Shown: positions 1 through 6,185, numbered from the stretch's first letter. The stretch is DNA of 7,365 bases from Aalborgiella sp043775055 (GCA_043775055.1 JAYVSU010000172.1:1-7365); one strand, 5' to 3'. Numbers and translations are program-made. Notes: generated by a model not told the origin, from the letters alone.

Positions 1-2
1 AA

Positions 3-416
3 GAGTTTACTTTCAAGTGCCAGGACTTTAATAAGACAATTGAAGAAGCGTCATCATCCGATATTATCTACTGCGACCCTCCTTACATTGATAGGCATGT
101 GGATTATTACAATGGGTGGAATGATACTGATGAAAGAAATCTTTTTAATAAACTTTCAAGTTTTAAAGGTAAATTTATTTTATCAACTTGGCATCATAAT
201 GATTATCGTGAAAATGAATATGTAAAAACTCTTTGGTCTTCACATAATATTCTTACACGTGAACACTTTTATCACGTAGGTGGAAAAGAAAAAAATAGAA
301 ATCCTGTTATTGAAGCTTTGGTAACGAATTTCATTACGCCAACGACAGAACACCTCGAAGAAAATCAGACCCAATATACGCTCTTAGAACCTGAAAAAAA
401 ATACAGCATGGCATAA
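3..416 (+). CDS. D12-class DNA adenine N6-methyltransferase, C-terminal part (5' end outside window)
   Basis: The open frame runs in from the left edge (first full codon at base 3) and gives 137 residues before TAA at 414-416. It carries DPPY at 75-86, the catalytic motif IV of N6-adenine methyltransferases, followed by aromatic residues (VDYYNGW) and the STWHHNDYRENEYV and EHFYHVGGKEKNRNP stretches that I associate with the D12 (Dam/DpnM-like) class. Family members are usually about 260-300 residues, so roughly the N-terminal half, including the SAM-binding FxGxG motif, lies upstream. The role is methylation of adenine in a short target, either as the modification half of a restriction system or as an orphan enzyme. 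The target cannot be read from the sequence. Base composition is about 33% GC, unlike the rest of the window, which suggests transfer. No endonuclease follows it: the next gene is an unrelated opposite-strand gene. Family call firm, specificity unknown. Confidence 0.87.
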   Translation, partial: EFTFKCQDFNKTIEEASSSDIIYCDPPYIDRHVDYYNGWNDTDERNLFNKLSSFKGKFILSTWHHNDYRENEYVKTLWSSHNILTREHFYHVGGKEKNRNPVIEALVTNFITPTTEHLEENQTQYTLLEPEKKYSMA

Positions 417-460
417 CAATTCGTTAAATTGGGCACATAAACCCCCACACACAGTTATAA
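411..460 (+). other. Possible degenerate integron attC-like junction downstream of the methylase
   Basis: The methylase stop codon lies inside TAACAATTCGTT (414-425). I recognise this string as the usual 5' portion of many class 1 integron cassette attC sites, where the cassette stop codon often overlaps the recombination site. ATAAC at 413-417 can pair with GTTAT at 454-458, and GGG (431-433) with CCC (442-444). Against this, the left box GCATAAC has one mismatch to RYYYAAC, no clean GTTRRRY box follows, and the L boxes are not evident. It may be a truncated attC or chance similarity in AT-rich DNA. Confidence 0.3.
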
Positions 461-471
461 CCAACTGATCA

Positions 472-481
472 CCCCCCCCCC
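472..481. repeat. Ten-base C homopolymer in the junction
   Basis: Ten consecutive C on the plus strand lie directly beyond the stop codon of the minus-strand MOSC gene (TGA at 484-482). As the run is outside the reading frame, slippage would not switch that gene. It sits at the boundary between the AT-rich left edge and the GC-rich chromosome. The exact length could be a sequencing or assembly uncertainty. Confidence 0.7.
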
Positions 482-1384
482 TCACCCAAACAAATAATCC
501 GCCCCCACCGTCTGCCCCACGCGCAGGGTAGAACCCTCGCCTTTGAGGATGATGGCGTTCATGCCGAAGGTGACGCCGTTGTCCATTTGGGGGGTTTGGC
601 GGTAGGTTTGTAAGGTGTCGCTGACTGCCGGGTTGGTTTTACCGGTTTTGGGGTCTACCGTGGGGATGCTGCAGCGCACGCAGGGTTTGACGTGTTTGAG
701 TTGCACATCGCCCTCTTTGGTGGTGATGTGCAGGGTGTCTAGGCGGTCTTCGTCATGCGCTTCTACGCCGGTGAGGACGATGTTGGGACGGAAGCGCTGC
801 ATGGTGACTTGCTGCTCGCCGGCGGCTTCTAGCTTGTCGTTCAACTCTTGGAGGGATGCGGTGCTGGTAACCAAGACCGCAAAACCGTCGTCAAACCCGT
901 TTTTAGCCTCGATACCGTTGGTCCATTTCATGCTGGATAAGCGGGTTTGATCAGGGTCAAAACGGACCAAGCGCACAGTTTTCTTCAAAAAGGTGCTGAA
1001 CCAGTCTGCAGCGTCGTCACCCATGTCGAAGGCTTTGGCGGTGTCTTCCCAGACTTTGACGCTCACCGCAGCGCCGACTTCTTCAATCGGGACGTGTAGC
1101 GGCTCCATGCCGGGGGCTTTGAGGATCATGTCAAAGGTGTTGAGGAGCGGCTGAATCAGCGTCATGCGCGGCAATTCACGCTGGGTGACGAACTCGCCAG
1201 CCTCGTCGACGAGCATCCAAGCGCGGTCAAGGTCTAGGCCGGTGTCGGTCAACAGGGCTTCTTTGAGCTCGATGGCGCCGCAAGATTTGATGGGGTAAAT
1301 GAAGAGTTGGGCGATTCTGGCTTTTACTTCAAAGTTGGAAGCAAGTTTGGAAGCAGTCATGGCGGTAAGTAGTTTTGAGGTCAT
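482..1384 (-). CDS. MOSC-domain molybdoprotein, YcbX/mARC-like
   Basis: A 300-residue protein with an N-terminal MOSC beta-barrel domain (about 22-140, starting ARIAQLFIYPIKSCG) and a MOSC domain (about 165-298). RFRPNIVLTG (197-206) and KPCVRCSIPTVDPKTGKTNP (233-252) are family signatures. By comparison with mARC and YcbX, Cys238 in the RC pair should be the molybdenum ligand. Such proteins bind the sulfurated molybdenum cofactor and reduce N-hydroxylated substrates such as base analogues. E. coli YcbX carries an extra C-terminal 2Fe-2S ferredoxin domain; this protein ends just after the MOSC domain, so an external electron donor is needed (inference). I chose the first ATG: an AAGGT lies about 11 bases upstream, while the alternative Met9 has no ribosome site. 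No signal peptide, so cytoplasmic. It is divergent from the flavin hydroxylase gene. Family call strong; substrate unknown. Confidence 0.9.
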   Translation of the reverse strand: MTSKLLTAMTASKLASNFEVKARIAQLFIYPIKSCGAIELKEALLTDTGLDLDRAWMLVDEAGEFVTQRELPRMTLIQPLLNTFDMILKAPGMEPLHVPIEEVGAAVSVKVWEDTAKAFDMGDDAADWFSTFLKKTVRLVRFDPDQTRLSSMKWTNGIEAKNGFDDGFAVLVTSTASLQELNDKLEAAGEQQVTMQRFRPNIVLTGVEAHDEDRLDTLHITTKEGDVQLKHVKPCVRCSIPTVDPKTGKTNPAVSDTLQTYRQTPQMDNGVTFGMNAIILKGEGSTLRVGQTVGADYLFG

Positions 1385-1524
1385 GGCGTGATTTTACCTT
1401 GTTTTAACCTGTTTAAAAGCTTTTTTAGGGCTATTTTTGGCTATAGCCGGCGTATTTATTGGTTATTTAGCTATTAAATATATAGCAAACTTACAGATTA
1501 GCAAGATTTGGAGATGCTTTTACA
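1385..1524. promoter_or_regulatory. Divergent promoter region with GGCTAT inverted repeats
   Basis: This 140-base AT-rich gap separates two divergent genes and must hold both promoters. For the minus-strand MOSC gene, TTGCTA (complement of 1499-1504) and TATATT (complement of 1477-1482) are spaced by 16 bases and fit sigma-70 boxes. For the plus-strand gene only a weak TTGGTT (1459-1464) / TATAGC (1481-1486) pair is seen, overlapping the first. GGCTAT appears at 1429-1434 and 1439-1444, the second inside the perfect palindrome GGCTATAGCC (1439-1448). A further GCTAT/ATAGC inverted repeat (1470-1474 and 1482-1486) covers the promoter boxes. These may be operator sites; no regulator can be named. 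Confidence 0.45.
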
Positions 1525-2814
1525 ATGAAGGCTATGAGCCAATCTCCATCTCAACCCATAGGCAAACATTACGACGTCTGCATCCAAGGCTCGGGCATTG
1601 TGGGGCGCACGTTGGCGCTGCTGTTGGCGCGAGAGCGGCTGCGTGTGGCGCTGGTGGGAGCGCCTGCCTCTAAAAATGCGAAAGCTGACGTCAGAGCAGA
1701 TGTTAGAGCTTATGCGCTCAACACGGCCTCGCGCACCTTGCTGGAATCTTTGCGCGCATGGCCAGAAGCCCCGGCCAGCACGCCAGTTTTTGGCATGAAT
1801 GTGCAAGGCGACGCCAGCGGCAAGTCGCAAGGCATTGTCAATTTTAGTGCGTTGGAGCAAGAAGTGGCGGCGCTGGCTTGGATTGTGGATGTGCCGGCGC
1901 TGGAGGATCAATTGCTGCAGGCGGTGAAGTTTCAGCCGCTGATTGACATCATTGAGCCAAGCTCCACAAGCGATATAGCGACAGTGAGCGATAACTTACA
2001 AAATCCGGTAACGCATCAGATTCGCGCCGATTTGACGGTGATTTGCGAAGGCCGCAACAGCTTGACGCGCGACACCTTGGCGGTGGACTTTGACGTAACG
2101 CCCTACAACCAGCACGCGGTGGCGGCACGTTTGACCTGCGAGTTTGAGCATGACAACATCGCGCGGCAATGGTTTCACAACGGTGAAATCTTGGCATTTT
2201 TACCGCTTTCGACCCTAAATACAGCCGATTCTACGCTGCAGGGGAACTCCGTGGCGTTGGTGTGGTCTGTCTCTCCAGAGCGGGCGGCTGCGCTAATGGC
2301 GCTGAGCGCTGAGGATTTTGGCCGTGAAGCGGCTTTGGCCGGCGGCCAAGCCTTGGGCGACATGCAGTTGTGCAGCGAGCGGGCTACTTGGCCGCTGCAG
2401 CTGGCGCGGGCCAGCCGCTGGGTTGGCACACACGCGACTTTGGGCAGCTGGGCGCTGGCGGGAGACGCAGCGCACTCGGTGCACCCGCTGTCTGGGCAGG
2501 GTTTGAATTTGGGTTTGGCAGATGTGGCGGAGTTGGCTAAAGTGTTGTCCATCACCGAAGGACAGCGCGAATATTGGCGCAATGTGGGCGATGTGAAGCT
2601 GCTGCGCCGATATGAGCGGGCCCGCAAGACGGATGTGCTGCTACTGGGCTCGGTGACGGACGGGCTGCAGCAGTTGTTTGCGCAGGGTTTGAACACGGAC
2701 GGTGTGCCAATCGGCACGCTGCCTTGGCAAATGCTGCGCAATTTGGGCATGCAGGGCTTCGAGCGCAGCGGCGGATTGAAGCATTGGGTGACCAAGCGGG
2801 CGATGGGTTTATAA
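1525..2814 (+). CDS. FAD-dependent aromatic hydroxylase, UbiH/UbiF/VisC/COQ6 family
   Basis: A 429-residue class A flavoprotein monooxygenase, close to the usual 390-430 of the family. The N-terminal FAD-binding fold shows GSGIVG (22-27), then DVRAYALN (60s), typical of ubiquinone hydroxylases. The middle motif reads CEGRNS (174-179), where many relatives have DG. The second FAD motif GDAAHSVHPLSGQGLNLG lies near 313-330, and LRRYERARK follows, also family-typical. The likely role is O2- and NADPH-dependent ring hydroxylation of a ubiquinone precursor at the inner face of the membrane. Which ring carbon cannot be decided, because betaproteobacteria carry several paralogues. GGAG at 1510-1513 sits 11 bases before ATG 1525; ATG 1534 is an alternative start with a poorer site. 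The gene precedes dsbC by 57 bases on the same strand, so partial co-transcription is possible. Confidence 0.88.
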   Translation: MKAMSQSPSQPIGKHYDVCIQGSGIVGRTLALLLARERLRVALVGAPASKNAKADVRADVRAYALNTASRTLLESLRAWPEAPASTPVFGMNVQGDASGKSQGIVNFSALEQEVAALAWIVDVPALEDQLLQAVKFQPLIDIIEPSSTSDIATVSDNLQNPVTHQIRADLTVICEGRNSLTRDTLAVDFDVTPYNQHAVAARLTCEFEHDNIARQWFHNGEILAFLPLSTLNTADSTLQGNSVALVWSVSPERAAALMALSAEDFGREAALAGGQALGDMQLCSERATWPLQLARASRWVGTHATLGSWALAGDAAHSVHPLSGQGLNLGLADVAELAKVLSITEGQREYWRNVGDVKLLRRYERARKTDVLLLGSVTDGLQQLFAQGLNTDGVPIGTLPWQMLRNLGMQGFERSGGLKHWVTKRAMGL

Positions 2815-2831
2815 ACGGCATTTGGGTGACA

Positions 2832-2859
2832 TTGACTTTGATAATTGGCTTGTTAGATT
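2832..2859 (+). promoter_or_regulatory. Candidate sigma-70 promoter for dsbC
   Basis: TTGACT (2832-2837) and TAGATT (2854-2859) are separated by 16 bases, matching the -35 and -10 consensus at five and four of six positions. It would start transcription near 2866, only a few bases before the first ATG of dsbC, so the transcript would have a very short leader if that ATG is used. Seen by eye only. Confidence 0.35.
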
Positions 2860-2871
2860 GAACGGAACACT

Positions 2872-3615
2872 ATGCAGAACACGATGCACAACACGATGAT
2901 GACTTTGAAAAATATAACGCGCAAGCTGGCAATCGCCTCGGTTTTTGGGGCTTTAAACTTCTCTGTATTGGCGGACGAAGCGATGATTCGCAAGAATTTG
3001 ACCGAACGCATAGGCATTGCGACCATTGATGAGGTGAGCAAAACGCCGATGGCGGGCCTCTTTGAAGTGCGTATTGGCACCGATGTTTTTTATACCGATG
3101 CTGAAGGCAACTACTTCATTCAAGGCGCGTTGATTGACACCAAAGCCAAGTCCAACTTGACCGAAATCCGCACCACCAAGCTCAGCGCGATTGATTTTGA
3201 CAAATTGCCGCTCAAAGACGCCTTCACCATCGTGCGCGGCAACGGCAAACGCAAGATTGCAGTGTTTGAAGACCCGAACTGCGGCTACTGCAAACGCTAT
3301 GAGCGCGACATGCAAAAGGTCGACAACGCCACGTTTTACATGTTTTTGTACCCCATCTTAGGGCCAGACTCGACCGCCAAGTCCAACAGCCTGTGGTGCG
3401 CCAAAGACAAAGCCAAGGCGTGGCAAGACTGGATGGTGCGTGATGTTGCCATTGCCGCTGCAACCTGCGACACCGCTGCTTTGACACGCAATGTGGAATT
3501 TGGCAAAAAGCACAAAATCACTGGCACGCCCACCATGTTTTTTGCCGATGGCACCCGTGTGCCTGGCGCGATTGACTCAGCGCAGGTTGAAAAATTACTG
3601 GCTTCAATGAAGTAG
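2872..3615 (+). CDS. dsbC: Periplasmic disulfide bond isomerase, DsbC family
   Basis: A 247-residue secreted thioredoxin-fold protein. The start offers a signal peptide: basic stretch KNITRK (13-18), hydrophobic core LAIASVFGALNFSVLA (19-34) and likely cleavage after VLA34. An N-terminal dimerisation domain (about 35-100) precedes the catalytic domain. The redox motif CGYC is at 137-140 and Thr-cisPro at 219-220 (GTPTMFF). Two further cysteines, Cys176 and Cys199, are spaced like the structural disulfide of E. coli DsbC. It rearranges wrong disulfides in periplasmic proteins and would be kept reduced by DsbD. In-frame ATGs occur at 2872, 2884, 2896 and 2899. CGGA lies five bases before 2872, but starts at 2896 or 2899 would give a more ordinary signal peptide of about 25 residues. 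It follows the flavin hydroxylase gene and is closed by a hairpin. Confidence 0.92.
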   Translation: MQNTMHNTMMTLKNITRKLAIASVFGALNFSVLADEAMIRKNLTERIGIATIDEVSKTPMAGLFEVRIGTDVFYTDAEGNYFIQGALIDTKAKSNLTEIRTTKLSAIDFDKLPLKDAFTIVRGNGKRKIAVFEDPNCGYCKRYERDMQKVDNATFYMFLYPILGPDSTAKSNSLWCAKDKAKAWQDWMVRDVAIAAATCDTAALTRNVEFGKKHKITGTPTMFFADGTRVPGAIDSAQVEKLLASMK

Positions 3616-3623
3616 TTACGCTC

Positions 3624-3660
3624 TAGTCCGACGGGGGAAACTCCATCGGATTGATTTAAT
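3624..3660 (+). terminator. GAAA-tetraloop hairpin after dsbC, probable weak terminator
   Basis: TCCGA (3627-3631) pairs with TCGGA (3646-3650). After one C-A mismatch, GGGG (3633-3636) pairs with CTCC (3641-3644) with one G-T pair, closed by the stable loop GAAA (3637-3640). The following bases TTGATTTAATTG are T-rich but without a clean T run, so termination may be partial, or the hairpin may protect the 3' end of the dsbC message. Confidence 0.5.
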
Positions 3661-3728
3661 TGTTGCCATATTGCGACAAATACATGAAGTATTGCTCGTT
3701 TTAAGGGTGATTCTCCCGTTTCTGCGGA

Positions 3729-3757
3729 TTGCCAAGCGGTATTTTTGCGTCAAGAAT
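3729..3757 (+). promoter_or_regulatory. Candidate promoter for the YegP-family gene
   Basis: In the 213-base gap between dsbC and the YegP gene, TTGCCA (3729-3734) and AAGAAT (3752-3757) are 17 bases apart, with four matches each to sigma-70 consensus. This gives a leader of about 65 bases containing a small CAGCA/TGCTG hairpin (3765-3777). Apart from this and the dsbC hairpin, I see no gene in the gap. Confidence 0.3.
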
Positions 3758-3828
3758 AACTGGTCAGCAAAATGCTGGCGCACGCGCGACATAAAAGCAA
3801 TTGACTACACCTGACTTAGGAGAATTTC

Positions 3829-4164
3829 ATGGCCGGTAAATTTGAGCTGAAAAAATCTAAAAACGACAAATTCTTCTTTAACTTGCTCGCCGGAAATGGG
3901 CAAATTATTTTGACCAGCGAGATGTATGAGTCCAAAGCCAGCGCGCTGAATGGCATCGCGTCGGTACAAAAGAATTCCCCAGATGACAAGCGCTATGCGC
4001 GTTTAGAAGGCAAAAACAAAGCGCCTTACTTCACGCTCAAAGCTGGCAACCACCAAGTCATTGGTCAAAGCCAGATGTATGAGTCTGAAAAAGCACGCGA
4101 CAATGGCATCAAGTCTTGCCAAACCAACGGCGCCGGCGCCAAAACGGTTGATTTGACCACTTAA
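3829..4164 (+). CDS. YegP-family (DUF1508) tandem-repeat protein
   Basis: A 111-residue protein, about the length of E. coli YegP (110). It contains two DUF1508 units: FELKKSKNDKFFFNLLAGNG...SEMYES...NGI (about 5-45) and YFTLKAGNHQVIGQSQMYES...NGI (about 67-95). Each has the MYES motif, at residues 32-35 and 83-86, exactly 51 residues apart. The biochemical function of the family is not known to me; members are small, soluble and lack a signal peptide, as here. The start is well fixed: TAGGAGA ends five bases before ATG 3829, the strongest ribosome site on the plus strand of this window. It appears to be a single-gene transcript, with its own candidate promoter and a strong terminator behind it. 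This suggests high and independent expression, which is inference. Confidence 0.92.
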   Translation: MAGKFELKKSKNDKFFFNLLAGNGQIILTSEMYESKASALNGIASVQKNSPDDKRYARLEGKNKAPYFTLKAGNHQVIGQSQMYESEKARDNGIKSCQTNGAGAKTVDLTT

Positions 4165-4190
4165 TTTTTCTCGCGTCAGTTATTTTCTTC

Positions 4191-4238
4191 AAAGCGCTGG
4201 GTAGCTGCTGGTCAGCAACATCCGGCGCTTTTGTTTTT
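4191..4238 (+). terminator. Intrinsic terminator after the YegP-family gene
   Basis: AAAGCGC (4191-4197) pairs perfectly with GCGCTTT (4225-4231); T-G, G-C and G-C pairs extend the stem, and an inner TGCT/AGCA hairpin sits at its tip. The stem runs directly into TTTTGTTTTT (4229-4238). This is a standard Rho-independent terminator and separates the YegP gene from the peptidase gene. Confidence 0.8.
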
Positions 4239-4285
4239 GTGCGTCTGCTGACTGCCGGTTTGCGTCTTGGGTTATTCTGTAGCCT

Positions 4286-6130
4286 ATGGCCACTTCTCAA
4301 AAATCCGCAAAACAATCTGCGCCCGTTCACTACGCTGTTGAACTGCTTGACCTTAACGCCCACCTCTTCAACATCACCCTGACCATCGCTGCGCCAGCAA
4401 TGACACAGCATGTCTCGCTGCCGGTGTGGATTCCGGGCAGCTACTTGGTCCGCGAATTTGCGAAGAATTTGCAAAACTTAGAAGCGCATCAAGGCAAGCA
4501 GCGTTTGGAGGCCGTGCAAGCCGACAAATGCTCATGGCAAATTGATTGCAACCCCGACAAACCGCTCGTTATCAGCTACCAAGTGTTTGCGCACGACAAC
4601 TCGGTGCGCACCGCTTGGTTGGATGCCGCGCGTGGCTTCTTCAACGGCACCAGCCTGTGTTTACGGGTTGAGGGGCAAGAAGATGTTGTCCACATATTGC
4701 ACTTGAAAGCACCGGCCAAGCAACGCGATTGGCAAGTGGCCACAGGTGCCACTGCGCAGGACATCAACAAACAGGGCTTTGGTAGCTATAAGTTTAAGAG
4801 CTATGACGAATTGGTGGACTGCCCGTTTGAGCTGGGTACGTTTTGGAGTGGCGAGTTCAAGGTGCGAGGCGTGAAGCACCGCTTTGTCGTGGCCGGTGCG
4901 GCAGCGACGTTTGATGGTGTGCGCCTGCTCGCAGATACGCAAAAAATCGTTGAAACTGAAATGGCGTTTTGGCATGGCAAACTAGAAAAAACACCGCATA
5001 TCAAACCGCCATTCAAAAACTATGTTTTCATGCTCAATGCTGTTAATGATGGCTATGGCGGCTTGGAGCATCCCAACTCGACCGCGCTGATTTGCAAGCG
5101 CCAAGATTTGCCACGCACCGATGTAGCCGCATCAGCCAAACCGGGCGCAGGCTACACCACACTGCTGGGTTTGATCAGCCACGAGTACTTCCACACCTGG
5201 AACGTCAAACGCCTCAAACCGCGCGACTTTGCTGAGTTGGATTACAGCCAAGAAAACTATACCGAGTTGTTGTGGTTTTTTGAAGGTTTTACCAGCTATT
5301 ACGACGACTTGCTACTACGCCGCGCGGGTTTGATAGACGATACACAGTACCTCAACTTGCTGTGCAAAACCGCCAACCAAGTGCTGCAAACACCAGGGCG
5401 CGAGGTGCAGTCGGTCGCGCAAGCCAGCTTTGATGCATGGGTGAAATACTACCGCCCTGAACCCAACACCGCCAACGCCACCGTGAGCTACTACACCAAG
5501 GGCGCACTGGTGGCGTTGTGCTTTGACTTGACGCTGCGCCATGAAGGCAAAACCACGCTCGACGATGTGATGCGTGCGCTGTGGGCGCGCTGCCATGCGC
5601 AGCCGCACCAGCAACGCCATGGCGCAGGCGCCATGAGTGAGCGCGACTTTGCCACCGTGCTAGAAGATTTGGGTGGCCGCTCGTTTGCCAAAGAGATTGC
5701 CGCGTGGATACATGGCACTGAAGAACTGCCAGTACAAGCTTTGCTAACCCAACACGGCGTGACGGTGGCGAACGAGCCTGCGCAACTGCAGCAACGCTTA
5801 GGGCTACGCGTCACAGAGAACAAAGGCATGGACATCAAGGTCGTGCTTCGCGGTGGCGCTGCTGAAGCTGCAGGTTTTGCAGCGGGTGATGAATGGCTGG
5901 GTATTGAGCTGCCCGCCAGTAAAACGCAAGCGGCGCAAAGCTGGCGCCTGCATACACTGGAGGAGTTAATGCTCTACGCTGGTGGCCAAAAACAGGTGAT
6001 GGCGCTGGTGGCACGGGATAAGCGACTGCTCAAACTGCCGCTGAACCTAGCCACGCCGGCAGCCGTGTCGACCACTTGGCGGCTGGCGGTGCAAGACGCC
6101 AAGCGGGTGAGCGCTTGGCTGTCTAGCTAA
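4286..6130 (+). CDS. M61-family metallopeptidase (glycyl aminopeptidase type) with C-terminal PDZ domain
   Basis: A 614-residue zinc peptidase. The N-terminal beta domain (about 14-215, starting VHYAVELLDLNAHLF) is typical of M61. The catalytic domain contains GYGGLEH (256-262), the zinc motif HEYFH (299-303) followed by TWNVKR, and the third zinc ligand in FEGFTSYYDD (Glu333). A PDZ domain occupies about 503-595 (LGLRVTENKGMDIKVVLRGG...AGDEWLGIE). M61 enzymes of this type release N-terminal Gly or Ala from peptides; the true substrate here is unknown. There is no signal peptide, so it should be cytoplasmic. The start is fixed: an in-frame TAG at 4280-4282 lies just upstream and the next Met is inside the conserved region. 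No Shine-Dalgarno sequence is visible. The YegP terminator lies upstream, so the gene needs its own promoter. It is convergent with aroG. Confidence 0.93.
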   Translation: MATSQKSAKQSAPVHYAVELLDLNAHLFNITLTIAAPAMTQHVSLPVWIPGSYLVREFAKNLQNLEAHQGKQRLEAVQADKCSWQIDCNPDKPLVISYQVFAHDNSVRTAWLDAARGFFNGTSLCLRVEGQEDVVHILHLKAPAKQRDWQVATGATAQDINKQGFGSYKFKSYDELVDCPFELGTFWSGEFKVRGVKHRFVVAGAAATFDGVRLLADTQKIVETEMAFWHGKLEKTPHIKPPFKNYVFMLNAVNDGYGGLEHPNSTALICKRQDLPRTDVAASAKPGAGYTTLLGLISHEYFHTWNVKRLKPRDFAELDYSQENYTELLWFFEGFTSYYDDLLLRRAGLIDDTQYLNLLCKTANQVLQTPGREVQSVAQASFDAWVKYYRPEPNTANATVSYYTKGALVALCFDLTLRHEGKTTLDDVMRALWARCHAQPHQQRHGAGAMSERDFATVLEDLGGRSFAKEIAAWIHGTEELPVQALLTQHGVTVANEPAQLQQRLGLRVTENKGMDIKVVLRGGAAEAAGFAAGDEWLGIELPASKTQAAQSWRLHTLEELMLYAGGQKQVMALVARDKRLLKLPLNLATPAAVSTTWRLAVQDAKRVSAWLSS

Positions 6131-6158
6131 GCTAGCAAGTCTAGTAAACCTAGCGAAA
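6123..6158. repeat. Four-copy 9-bp CTAG-containing tandem repeat
   Basis: CTAG occurs at 6123, 6132, 6141 and 6150, exactly nine bases apart. The units read CTAGCTAAG, CTAGCAAGT, CTAGTAAAC and CTAGCGAAA, roughly CTAGYNAAN. The array starts in the last codons of the M61 gene and fills the gap to aroG. CTAGC-TAA-GCTAG (6123-6135) is itself a small hairpin with the stop codon in its loop. Confidence 0.75.
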
Positions 6159-6185
6159 AGTTTACTTCGCCGCCAATTTGCGGCG
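6143..6185. terminator. Candidate convergent terminator hairpins between the M61 gene and aroG
   Basis: AGTAAAC (6143-6149) and GTTTACT (6160-6166) form a perfect 7-bp inverted repeat with a 10-base loop, spanning the stop of aroG. CGCCGC (6168-6173) and GCGGCG (6180-6185) form a 6-bp GC hairpin inside the last codons of aroG; on the minus strand it is followed after a few bases by TTTT. Neither has a long T run, so this is a weak two-way termination region at best. Confidence 0.35.

Noticed and set aside
40..225. Frame-1 reading frame with a TTG start over the methylase region
   Set aside because: It overlaps the frame that carries DPPY and the other D12 motifs; its protein is hydrophobic by chance and has no recognisable domain.
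417..431. CAATT/AATTG inverted repeat as a terminator for the methylase
   Set aside because: Only five AT-rich pairs and no T run; too weak to call a terminator.
472..481. Phase-variable tract controlling the MOSC gene
   Set aside because: The C run lies after the stop codon of that gene, so a length change would not alter its reading frame.
1415..1424. AAAAGCTTTT palindrome as a terminator
   Set aside because: It lies between divergent starts, where no transcript should end; a short AT palindrome without a stable loop.
1498..1911. 137-codon minus-strand frame at the start of the flavin hydroxylase gene
   Set aside because: Arg- and His-rich shadow with no domain, opposite the conserved GxGxxG region.
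2175..2795. 206-codon antisense frame inside the flavin hydroxylase gene
   Set aside because: It lies opposite a gene with clear FAD motifs; its composition (Ser, Pro, Ala, Cys rich) is typical of an antisense shadow in GC-rich DNA.
4109..4474. 121-codon minus-strand frame over the YegP terminator and M61 start
   Set aside because: It covers a strong intrinsic terminator and the conserved N-terminus of M61; no recognisable family.
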